Source: Planctomycetota bacterium (GTDB lineage Bacteria; Planctomycetota; Phycisphaerae; UBA1845). From it: a DNA stretch of 64,000 nt. Positions 47,614-55,208 of this stretch are shown piece after piece. The position numbers and the translations under genes were made by a program. Every line of letters starts with the position of its first letter. The first letter of the stretch is position 1. The notes beneath the pieces are model-generated. The model was not told the DNA's origin. It did no database searches and saw nothing but the letters and a program-made list of their open reading frames with translations. The DNA lies in contig JACQXM010000012.1 of assembly GCA_016208685.1 (NCBI GenBank), forward strand, positions 1-64,000. The letters are read 5' to 3'.

Positions 47614-47643
47614 TATGGTCGCGTGTGCTTTGACGGCTGTCAA
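47614..47643 (-). promoter_or_regulatory. Candidate tRNA-Ile promoter
   Basis: Minus strand perfect TTGACA (47638-47643), with ACCATA (47614-47619) after 18 bases as a poor -10. It lies 70-100 bases upstream of the tRNA 5' end. Confidence 0.35.
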
Positions 47644-47808
47644 GTTGCGCGGATGCGTCGATGGATGTCATGGGTGCATCACGCGGATCGTGGCACGACC
47701 TCGATTGGGGATGCCCGGCGCACGACATCGGGGACCCGGGCGTTGCCCGCCCGCGGCGCGTGTGCCGCCCGCTCACCGTCGGCGAGTGCCGGGCTTGCGG
47801 CACGATCG

Positions 47809-47894
47809 AGCCCCGCCAGGGGCGAAACCCCCTAGCCCACGGCGCAAGCCGTGGGGATCGACGAGCAGGATGAGGCTAAGCCCCGTCAGGGGCG
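47809..47894. repeat. Palindromic repeat cluster, forward copies
   Basis: Two copies of AGCCCCGYCAGGGGCG (47809-47824, 47879-47894) flank CCCACGGC/GCCGTGGG (47836-47855), a perfect 8-bp stem with a 4-base loop. The same two motifs recur inverted in the tandem repeat from 47952. No gene is evident in 47543-48375. Confidence 0.7.
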
Positions 47895-47951
47895 ACACAT
47901 GTATGGCACGGCGCTGCGGATGGCGCGGGAAAGGATACGCGTCGCCGGTTG

Positions 47952-48129
47952 CGTCGGGAAGTTGATGCGCGCTGCGGGTGTCGCCCCTGACGGGGCTCTA
48001 CCGCGATGGCGTCGCCACCACACGGCTCACGCCGTGGGCGCGTCGGGAAGTTGATGCGCGCTGCTGGTGTCGCCCCTGACGGGGCTCTACCTCGATGGCG
48101 TCGCCACCACACGGCTCACGCCGTGGGCT
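47952..48129. repeat. Two near-identical 89-bp tandem repeats
   Basis: Copies at 47952-48040 and 48041-48129 differ at only three bases by eye. Each starts CGTCGGGAAGTTGATGCGCG, contains GTGTCGCCCCTGACGGGGCT (inverse of the forward motif) and ends in a CACGGC/GCCGTG stem. These are non-coding. Confidence 0.88.
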
Positions 48130-48375
48130 AGGAAGGTGCCGCCCGCTGACGCGGGCTGTGTCGTCGTCAGGCCAAAGGTCCCAATCCGTCGGCGTGGTGG
48201 AACACGCTGCCTGCTGGGGAGGGCTGAGCCATCGGCGCGCCGCGCACGGGGTGTCGGGAAATGGAGCGTGCCACTAATCATGGGATGCACATGGATGTCA
48301 TCCGGCCGAGCTGCGGTGGCTGTGCACGGGAGTGGTCGGTCGCGCGATTCGCGCACTGCACTCGCGTGCGGCCGG

Positions 48376-48963
48376 CTACGCCCACGGCCCGGGAGTCGCA
48401 TCCCGCCCTTCCGCCGTGCTTCCCGGAAGGCATTCGTAGACGGCGTCCGCCAATGCCGTGATCAGCGTCGGAGTGTCCAGCCGTTCCATCGCTTGCGGAC
48501 TCAGGTGCTCGGCGAGGCATGTCGCCCGTGTGCCGTCCGCAAGCGCATTCGGCATGCCCCAGACGTTGATGCCCACGCCGATGATCATCGCGCGAACCAC
48601 CTCCCCTTCGACGATTGCTTCGGTGAGTATTCCGCCGAGCTTCCCGCCCGCAAGATACAGATCGTTGACCGGTTTGACGCTGACGTTCAGCCCGGTTGAC
48701 TCGCGCAACAGACGGGCACAGGCCGTGCCTGCGGCGAGCGTGATCGCACCGGGATCCACGATGGCGGCGGCGCGGGGCGCGACATCGATGACGGAGAAGT
48801 AGAGCCCGGCGTCACGGGGCGACTCCCACCTTCGCCCGCGGGTGCCCTTGCCTGCCGTCTGTTCGCGAGCCACCAGGCACGCTGCGTCCGTTAGCGCGCC
48901 GCGGTGAAACAGCCGCTTGCCCTCTTCGTTGGTGGAGTCGAGCAGGTCGTACCGCCGCATCTG
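48376..48963 (-). CDS. birA: Biotin--protein ligase (BirA-like, ligase domain only)
   Basis: 195 residues from ATG 48963 (ATG or GTG choices a few codons upstream exist). BirA ligase motifs: DSTNEEGKRL, REQTAGKGTRGRRWESPRDA (the GRGRxGRxW loop in a variant form), VKPVNDLYLAGGKLGGILTE (usual KWPNDI variant) and IIGVGINVWG. It activates biotin with ATP and attaches it to carboxylase carrier domains. No N-terminal helix-turn-helix and no clear C-terminal SH3-like domain, so it is a catalytic-core type. It is the last of two leftward genes; a repeat-bearing gap of 212 bases separates it from the HMG-CoA lyase gene. Confidence 0.85.
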   Translation of the reverse strand, partial: QMRRYDLLDSTNEEGKRLFHRGALTDAACLVAREQTAGKGTRGRRWESPRDAGLYFSVIDVAPRAAAIVDPGAITLAAGTACARLLRESTGLNVSVKPVNDLYLAGGKLGGILTEAIVEGEVVRAMIIGVGINVWGMPNALADGTRATCLAEHLSPQAMERLDTPTLITALADAVYECLPGSTAEGRDATPGPWA

Positions 48964-49121
48964 CATGGCCACACACCGTGACGCCACCTGCGGGTCGCAA
49001 CGCAGTCGTTCCCGCTTCGGTCCGTTGTGCCGCGGTTTCGCGGGCCCATTCCCGGTCCAGGGCGCCGGGCGAAACGCGAGCGGCAGCAGGCCCTCCTTGC
49101 AGCCTGTGGCAAAACTCGTGG

Positions 49122-49163
49122 CATGGGCTTCCAGCCCATGGTTTCACGGGCAGGATGCCCGTG
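49122..49163. repeat. Double palindromic repeat element
   Basis: CATGGGC/GCCCATG (49122-49140) with a 5-base loop, then CACGGGCA/TGCCCGTG (49145-49163) with a 3-base loop. The two stems are 4 bases apart, between mvaB and birA. No T tract follows on either strand. Confidence 0.7.
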
Positions 49164-49175
49164 CTACATCGCGTG

Positions 49176-50078
49176 TTAGGTCCGGCCCACACACGTGGAC
49201 TGCCGACTGCCGAGCGGGCGTCCCAGGGTGTCGCCGATGATCCGCGCCGCCTCGACGACCTTCCGCACATCGACCCCCGTCTTGATGCCCATTCCGTTCA
49301 GCATGTAGACCAGGTCTTCCGTCGCCAGATTGCCGGCCGCGCCCGGGGCGAAGGGGCAGCCCCCCAGCCCGCCTGCCGAGGAATCGTAGGTCCCGATTCC
49401 CAGTTGCAGACCCGCGTAGACGTTCGCCAGCGCGGTTCCGCGAGTATCGTGAAAGTGGAGTGCCAACCGTTCGCCCGGCACCGTCCGCAGCAAGTGTTCC
49501 ACGACACGGATGACATCCGTTGGCACCGCTGCCCCGATGGTGTCACTAACCGCTACCTCGTCCACACCCATCGCCAGCAGGCGCTCCACCACTCCCCGCA
49601 CCCGCTCCTCGTCGACCTCGCCTTCGTAGGGGCAGACGAAGGCGGTGGAAACGTACCCCCTGGCCGTGGCGCCGGCGGCGCGAGCCGCGGAAACCACGGA
49701 GCCGAACACCTCCAGCGATTGCCGGATGGTCATATTGATGTTCTTCTTCGTGAACGTCTCGGAAGCTGCCGTGAACACGGCGATTCGACGCAGCCCGGAC
49801 TCCAGCGCGCGTTCCAGGCCGCGGTGGTTGGGAACGAGGGCTGAGAACTCCACGCCGTAGGGGCGCGGGAGCCGGTGCACCAGCTCCTCGGCATCGACCA
49901 GTTGCGGCACAGCGTGAGGATGAACGAACGCCGTGACCTCGATTTGCCGCAGCCCGGCGTCCGCCAACCGGCGGATGAACTCGACCTTCCGTTCCGTGGG
50001 GATGGGGAGCGGCTCGTTTTGCAGCCCGTCCCGCGGCCCGACCTCAATGATGCGAACTCGCTCCGGCAGTGTCGTCAT
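49176..50078 (-). CDS. mvaB: Hydroxymethylglutaryl-CoA lyase-like DRE-TIM metallolyase
   Basis: 300 residues from ATG 50078. Family motifs: IEVGPRDGLQNEPLPIPTER at the start, ETFTKKNINMTIRQSLE, ALHFHDTRGTALANVYAGLQ with the metal-binding His pair, and GGLGGCPFAPGAAGNLATED with the catalytic Cys loop. The enzyme cleaves HMG-CoA to acetyl-CoA and acetoacetate in leucine degradation. The usual SFVSPKWVPQ segment reads AFVHPHAVPQ, so a related acyl-CoA lyase is possible. No other leucine-degradation gene is adjacent, although the biotin ligase downstream would serve a carboxylase of that route. Confidence 0.88.
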   Translation of the reverse strand: MTTLPERVRIIEVGPRDGLQNEPLPIPTERKVEFIRRLADAGLRQIEVTAFVHPHAVPQLVDAEELVHRLPRPYGVEFSALVPNHRGLERALESGLRRIAVFTAASETFTKKNINMTIRQSLEVFGSVVSAARAAGATARGYVSTAFVCPYEGEVDEERVRGVVERLLAMGVDEVAVSDTIGAAVPTDVIRVVEHLLRTVPGERLALHFHDTRGTALANVYAGLQLGIGTYDSSAGGLGGCPFAPGAAGNLATEDLVYMLNGMGIKTGVDVRKVVEAARIIGDTLGRPLGSRQSTCVGRT

Positions 50079-50274
50079 AGGGGTCCCTCGGCGGCCGTTC
50101 CGGCCCACGCTCGTGGTCCGCGCGGTCGAGTGCGACGCCGGCAGGACCGACGCCGTCAGGCGCTCAGCGGCTTGCGGTCATCCTAACGTCCGGCAAAACG
50201 TGGCAACAGCCAGCTTCGGGTTAACGGCGCTGCGCCTCTGGGCGACACTCTGCGTACGGTCACGGCGTTGCCAC

Positions 50275-50748
50275 TCACAACGGTGCGCCGCACTGCGAAC
50301 ACACGACGACGCCATCCGTTTCGGCGGGAGCCACCCAGCGTCCGCCGCACTGCGGCGAGCCGCACAATCGTGCATGAACGCCCGTTTCGCGATCGCATTT
50401 CGGGCAGGTCACGGGGAAGCGGCGGAATCCAAACGGGCGGTGGATGAGGAAATGATGCCCGCAGCCGGGATCGGCGCACACCACGTGAAAATCAGCGGTG
50501 GTGGCCATCGGCTTGGCCGAGGCGGGCAGCGGCGGAGCAAAGGAGTTTACGAACGCCACGACCATCCAGGCGGCGACCAGACCGCCGATGCCGTAGGCGA
50601 GATACCGTACGGCCGGTGTATGCCAGATGCGCCAGGGTTCCTCTCGACAAGCCGCGACCCAATCGAGGGCGTGTTGGCGCACGACGGGCAGATGCTGGCG
50701 CATGAGCAGCACCCATTCGACGATGCGATTGGGTTTTTCTTGTGCCAT
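50275..50748 (-). CDS. Membrane protein with C-terminal zinc-binding Cys clusters
   Basis: 157 residues from ATG 50748; the frame is open upstream but low-complexity. A cytoplasmic N-terminus (MAQEKPNRIVEWVLLMRQHL) precedes one helix RYLAYGIGGLVAAWMVVAFV near residues 53-72. The C-terminal half has Cys pairs CADPGCGHHF, CPKCDRETG, CGSPQCGGRW and CSQCGAPL, two or more zinc-ribbon-like knuckles. Function unknown. It is divergent from the metallo-hydrolase gene; a TATACT (complement of 50768-50773) about 20 bases upstream is a possible -10, without a good -35. Confidence 0.68.
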   Translation of the reverse strand: MAQEKPNRIVEWVLLMRQHLPVVRQHALDWVAACREEPWRIWHTPAVRYLAYGIGGLVAAWMVVAFVNSFAPPLPASAKPMATTADFHVVCADPGCGHHFLIHRPFGFRRFPVTCPKCDRETGVHARLCGSPQCGGRWVAPAETDGVVVCSQCGAPL

Positions 50749-50900
50749 AGAGTTCCGTTCCCACCTAAGTATAGTACGCAGCGCGGCTTCTGGAATCTGC
50801 CGGAAGTCTGCGGACGGGCCGCGAGGTCCGGGACCGCCGCCCGCCGGGCGCGGGGCGGTTGATAAGGGGACGTCCCGGCTCGGTGTTGGAGTACCGCTGC

Positions 50901-52301
50901 ATGGCACAGCTCACTTTCCACGGTGCGGCGCGGCAGGTCACGGGCTCGATGCACCTCCTGGAGGCGAACGGCAAGCTCATCGCTCTGGACTGCGGGCTGT
51001 TTCAGGGGCGGCGGGCGGACTCGCGGGCACTGAACCGGCGGCACCCGTGCGACCCGGCGTCTCTACACGCCGTGGTCGTGTCCCATGCCCACATCGACCA
51101 CACCGGGCGGCTTCCGCTGCTCGTGCGCGACGGTTTCTCCGGGGTGATTCATACCACCCCGGCGACGCGCGACCTTTCCGCGATTCTGCTCGTCGATTCC
51201 GCGCACATCCAGGCGGAGGACGCGAAGTTCCTGAACAAGAAACGCCACCCCGAGCACGAACCGGAAGTGGAGCCGCTGTACGAAGAGGCGGACGCCGTTC
51301 AGGCGGTGCGGCAGATGCAGTCCTCACCCTACCAGCGGTGGTTCAAGGTCGCCCACGGTGTGCACGCCCGCTACTTCGACGCTGGACACATGCTGGGCTC
51401 CGCCGGTATCGAGGTGGAGATCACAGAGGGCGAGGGGCGGAAGCAAGTGCTGGTCTTCTCCGGCGACGTGGGGCGCTGGAGCGTGCCCATCCTGCGCGAC
51501 CCGGCGCCGCTTCCGGAATGCGATTACCTCATCTGCGAGTCTACGTACGGCGGCCGCGTGACCGACGCGGTCGCCGACCTGCCCGCCCGGCTCGCGGAAG
51601 TGGTGCGGCGCACCATCGCCCGCGACGGGCGGGTCATCATTCCGGCGTTCAGCGTGGGCCGCACGCAGACCATCCTCTACACCTTGCGGCAGTTGTTTGT
51701 CAGCGGAGAATTGCAGCGCGTGCCGGTCTACGTCGACAGCCCCATGGCGGTGAACGCCACCGAGATCTTCCGACTCCATCCGGAGTGTTATGACCGTGGA
51801 GCACGGGACTTCGCCGCCCGCGACGGAGGGCTGCTGCACGATCCGGCGTTTCGGTTCGTGCAGGATGTCGAGGAATCAAAGCGAATCACGCGGCGGCGGT
51901 CCGCCTGCGTCGTGATCTCCGCCAGCGGCATGTGCGAGGCGGGCCGCATCCTGCACCACCTGAAGCACTCCGTGCGCCACGAGCGCAACACCATACTCAT
52001 CGTTGGCTTCCAGGCCGCGCACACGCTGGGGCGGAGGATCGTCGAACGCGAGGAGTTCGTGAAAATCTACGGCGAGCGAATCAAGCTCCAGGCCGAGATC
52101 GCAGTGCTCAACGGCTTCAGTTCCCACGCGGACGCCCACGAGCTTCGCCGCCATACGGATCCGCTGATCGGGCGATGCCGGCGGGTGTTCCTAGTGCACG
52201 GCGAGCCGGACCAGGCGGGGGCGCTCCAGGAGACCATGCTGCGCGCCGGCCACACGGCGGTCGACGTCCCCGAGATGGGCGCGGCGTTCGCCCTGGACTA
52301 A
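50901..52301 (+). CDS. Beta-CASP metallo-beta-lactamase-fold RNase-like hydrolase
   Basis: 466 residues from ATG 50901. Metallo-beta-lactamase motif 2 is VVSHAHIDHTGRLPLL (HxHxDH), motif 3 FDAGHMLGSAGIEVEI, motif 4 VLVFSGDVGRW. The beta-CASP parts A-C are CDYLICESTYGGR, VVISASGMCEAGRILHHLKH and VLNGFSSHADAHEL, followed by the C-terminal His motif FLVHGEPDQA. This is the layout of bacterial and archaeal CPSF73-like exo/endoribonucleases (TTHA0252 type). It probably acts in cytoplasmic RNA processing. GTG 50883 is an alternative start. Confidence 0.9.
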   Translation: MAQLTFHGAARQVTGSMHLLEANGKLIALDCGLFQGRRADSRALNRRHPCDPASLHAVVVSHAHIDHTGRLPLLVRDGFSGVIHTTPATRDLSAILLVDSAHIQAEDAKFLNKKRHPEHEPEVEPLYEEADAVQAVRQMQSSPYQRWFKVAHGVHARYFDAGHMLGSAGIEVEITEGEGRKQVLVFSGDVGRWSVPILRDPAPLPECDYLICESTYGGRVTDAVADLPARLAEVVRRTIARDGRVIIPAFSVGRTQTILYTLRQLFVSGELQRVPVYVDSPMAVNATEIFRLHPECYDRGARDFAARDGGLLHDPAFRFVQDVEESKRITRRRSACVVISASGMCEAGRILHHLKHSVRHERNTILIVGFQAAHTLGRRIVEREEFVKIYGERIKLQAEIAVLNGFSSHADAHELRRHTDPLIGRCRRVFLVHGEPDQAGALQETMLRAGHTAVDVPEMGAAFALD

Positions 52302-52393
52302 CGGCAAGCACACTTCGGTTCGAAAGAGGGGGCCACTCGCCCGCCTGAACCACGCCGGTGATGGCGTCACCGCCCGCACGGTGGTGGCCGGGC

Positions 52394-53314
52394 TTACAGC
52401 GCCTCCAGCTCTTCTTCCGCCGGTTGCGGCGACGTCGCCGGTGGCGCCGAAGTCTGCTGGGTGGCGATCCCGAGCAGCGACAGCGAATCCCGCTCCACGA
52501 TGCCGCGCAAGTGCTCGCGGGGGATTGTTGGCAGGTTCGTGCCGTGGCAGAGGTGGTTGATGTCGTACAGGTCTTCGATGCACTGGGCCGCCGAGGCATA
52601 GGGGAAGCCGCTTCCAAACAGCAGCTTATCCGTCACGCCGAACTGATACGCGCTCAGCAGCGCCTGGTATGCCTGCCACGGCTGATGCAGCAACCAACTG
52701 ATTTCCGCGAAAACGTTGCCGTGCTTGGCGAGCAGGGCGATGGTCTCTTGCACCCAGGGGAAGCCCATGTGCGCGACCACAATCCTCAGTTCAGGCAGCT
52801 CTCGCGCGACCTCGTCGAGGAGCACGGGCTGGGCGTACTCCAGCTTGGTGGCCGCAGATAGGCGCACACCAGTGTGAAAGAGCAACGGCAGCCCGAGTCG
52901 GGCGGCCTCGGCGTACACCAGCATGGCTTGGCTGTTTTGCGGATGGAAGTCTTGCGCCGCCGGTGCAACCACCGCGCCGCGCATGTTCAGTTCAGCGCGG
53001 GCGTGACGCAGGTCGTCGATCGCCTCGCGCGGGCGGCTCGGATCGACCCCGGCGAATCCGATGAGGCGATCCGGATGGTTGCTTACGTACGCCGCCACGG
53101 TGCGGTTGGCGATCTCGGCGCCGAGGTAGTGGCTCTTGAAGCCCAGGACGATGGCGGCGCTCGCCGGTTGCAGGGAGGCGAAGTGGTGCACGGTTCCCGT
53201 CCGGCCGCGCCAGGCAGGGTCCGGCAACCCCAGCACATGCCGCCCGTTGAGGGGCGCGCCTCTTCCCAGTTCCTCGCCCGATTCCCAGGTATGAGTGAAG
53301 CAATCGACGATCAT
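52394..53314 (-). CDS. Amidohydrolase-2-family TIM-barrel protein with altered metal site
   Basis: 306 residues. TIM-barrel signatures: MIVDCFTHTWESG at strand 1, IGFAGVDPSRPREAIDDL, LPLLFHTGVRLS, LRIVVAHMGFPWVQETIAL and DKLLFGSGFPYAS. The family usually has HxH at strand 1 and GSD near the end; here these read THT and GSG, so one His and the last Asp ligand are missing and activity is uncertain. A Pro/Ala/Glu-rich tail of about 25 residues ends the protein. Such proteins are decarboxylases or hydrolases; the substrate is unknown. Confidence 0.78.
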   Translation of the reverse strand: MIVDCFTHTWESGEELGRGAPLNGRHVLGLPDPAWRGRTGTVHHFASLQPASAAIVLGFKSHYLGAEIANRTVAAYVSNHPDRLIGFAGVDPSRPREAIDDLRHARAELNMRGAVVAPAAQDFHPQNSQAMLVYAEAARLGLPLLFHTGVRLSAATKLEYAQPVLLDEVARELPELRIVVAHMGFPWVQETIALLAKHGNVFAEISWLLHQPWQAYQALLSAYQFGVTDKLLFGSGFPYASAAQCIEDLYDINHLCHGTNLPTIPREHLRGIVERDSLSLLGIATQQTSAPPATSPQPAEEELEAL

Positions 53315-53357
53315 GCCGCTGTCGAACCGTAACCTCCGGTCAATTCAGAACTTCATG

Positions 53358-53699
53358 CTACTGGGACGCGGGCCGGTGGGTCAAGTCGTTGGACGCCGAT
53401 GCCGGCCTTCTTTCGATCTGCTCCGCACCCATCACCAGCCCGTAGACGATCGCGGCGGCGAGGATCGCAAGCGCGATGGCGACTTTCGATTGCAGCCGGC
53501 GGGCGCGCACCCCGGGGTCGTTGTCGCCGTCCTTGCGGTGTGCCCAGAGCGTCAATCCCGCCAGGCACATCGCCCCCGGAGCGCCGAAGTAGAGCACCAG
53601 CAGGACGGTGAGATCGGTAAAGGTCGGGCGATGGACCACCATGACGGCCGCCAGCAGGAAAGCGGCAAGCGCGACCCAGACGCCCAGGAATGCCAGCAT
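53358..53699 (-). CDS. Small membrane protein with three helices, function unknown
   Basis: 113 residues. Hydrophobic segments MLAFLGVWVALAAFLLAAVM (1-20), LTVLLVLYFGAPGAMCLAGL (about 30-50) and VAIALAILAAAIVYGLVMGA (about 73-92), with a charged loop WAHRKDGDNDPGVRARRLQ between the last two. No family recognised. It lies 43 bases upstream of the amidohydrolase gene on the same strand and divergent from moeA, from which it is separated by about 135 bases. Confidence 0.62.
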   Translation of the reverse strand: MLAFLGVWVALAAFLLAAVMVVHRPTFTDLTVLLVLYFGAPGAMCLAGLTLWAHRKDGDNDPGVRARRLQSKVAIALAILAAAIVYGLVMGAEQIERRPASASNDLTHRPASQ

Positions 53700-53833
53700 G
53701 GCGAGTGCTCCCGCGCTCCGATGCCCGACGGCAGCGCCGAGGACGCGGCCGCGAACGCGGCATAGGAGGCAGAGACAACGGTAGCCGCGGCGGGCAGTTG
53801 AGCAAGCCGGGGGGCACCGCTACGCTGGAACCG

Positions 53834-55045
53834 ATGATCGACGTCGAGGAAGCCCATCGCATTCTCCAACATCGCGTGGAACCGGGGCCGGTGACGGATG
53901 TACCGCTCCGTGAGGCGTACTACCGCACATTGGCTGCCCAGGTTTGTTGTGACGCGGACTATCCGCCGTTCGACCGCTCCGTCATGGATGGTTTTGCGGT
54001 TCGGGCGGCGGACACGGTCGGAGCTCCGGTGATGCTCCAAGTCGTCGGGCAGGTTGCGGCTGGGGCGACGCCGGGGCAACGATTGGCCACCGGCGAAGCG
54101 ATTCAAATCAATACCGGGGCTCCGATCCCCCCGGGGGCCGACGCCGTCGTGCGCGTGGAGGATACCGAGCCGTGCGCTTCCGGCCGCGGGCTGCGCGTGC
54201 GAAAGGCGGTTGACCCCGGACAATTCATTACGCCGCGCGGAGCCTATGGACGTGCCGGGCAGGCGGTCCTGGAACCCGGCGCCATACTCACGCCGATCAA
54301 CGTCGGCGTAGCGGCGACGGCGGGTGCGGCGCGGGTGAGCGTTTACCGGCCCGTGACCGCGGCAATCCTGGCCACCGGCGACGAACTCGTGGATATTGAT
54401 CGCCGTCCCAGCGGGGGGCAGATACGCAACTCCAACGTGTATCTTCTGGACGCGCTTTTCGCCTCGGCACACGTTCTCGCGGAGCGTTTGAGCGTAGTCC
54501 GCGACGAGCGTGACGCGATCCGGGGCCGCGTCGAGGAGGGATTGCGGTTCGATGTTCTCTGCATAACGGGCGGGGTATCGATGGGGGCGTTCGATTTCGT
54601 TCCCGAGATCCTCCGACACCTGAACGTCGATCTGTGGATCGAGAAAATGGCCATCAAGCCGGGTCGGCCGGTCATCGTCGGGCGGGCGCCGAGCGGTTGC
54701 CTGGTGTTTGCGCTTCCGGGTAACCCGATGAGCGCCTTCGTGGGGTTTGAGCTGCTGGTGCGACCGGCGCTGGCAGCGCTCGAGGGTCGCCGCGACGGCG
54801 CTCCCGTACCCGTGCCTGCCGTTCTCCGCGGTTCGTTAGGTTCGACCGGGAATCGGCGGAGCTACCTGCCGGCCCGCGCCCGATTTAACGAGCAAGGCCG
54901 CTGGGAGGCTCGCCCGCTCGAGTGGCACGGGTCCGGCGATTCGCTGGGCGGGGCAAACGCCAACGCGCTGGTCATGCGTCCGCCCGGCTCGCCGCCCGCG
55001 GGCGACGGCGACCGTGTCGAGGTCCTGGTCCTTCCCGGTCACTGA
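53834..55045 (+). CDS. moeA: Molybdopterin molybdenumtransferase MoeA
   Basis: 403 residues from ATG 53834. Family phrases in order: DADYPPFDRSVMDGFAVRAA, EAIQINTGAPIPPGADAVVR, AAILATGDELVDIDRRPSGG, QIRNSNVYLLDALF, CITGGVSMGAFDFVPEIL and VFALPGNPMSAFVGFELLVR. It inserts molybdate into molybdopterin-AMP to form the molybdenum cofactor. No other moa or mog gene is near. The longer frame to 53690 is low-complexity. It starts the rightward series that continues with lnt after 163 bases. Confidence 0.93.
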   Translation: MIDVEEAHRILQHRVEPGPVTDVPLREAYYRTLAAQVCCDADYPPFDRSVMDGFAVRAADTVGAPVMLQVVGQVAAGATPGQRLATGEAIQINTGAPIPPGADAVVRVEDTEPCASGRGLRVRKAVDPGQFITPRGAYGRAGQAVLEPGAILTPINVGVAATAGAARVSVYRPVTAAILATGDELVDIDRRPSGGQIRNSNVYLLDALFASAHVLAERLSVVRDERDAIRGRVEEGLRFDVLCITGGVSMGAFDFVPEILRHLNVDLWIEKMAIKPGRPVIVGRAPSGCLVFALPGNPMSAFVGFELLVRPALAALEGRRDGAPVPVPAVLRGSLGSTGNRRSYLPARARFNEQGRWEARPLEWHGSGDSLGGANANALVMRPPGSPPAGDGDRVEVLVLPGH

Positions 55046-55208
55046 CCATTTGCTCTCTTTGCTGACCTGAATTATGAATGGCAGCGGTCGCATCCAGGTT
55101 GATGGGATGCGGCCCAGGCGCGGGTCGAGGGTCCGGTCATCGCGACGGTCGCGTCGCGTCCGGGAACGCGGCCGAAGCACTCGTTGACGGCGCGAGGGTC
55201 GGTTTCCG

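Noticed and set aside
47952..48129. Possible CRISPR or rho-independent terminator repeats
   Set aside because: Only two 89-bp copies without spacers, and the hairpins lack T tracts.
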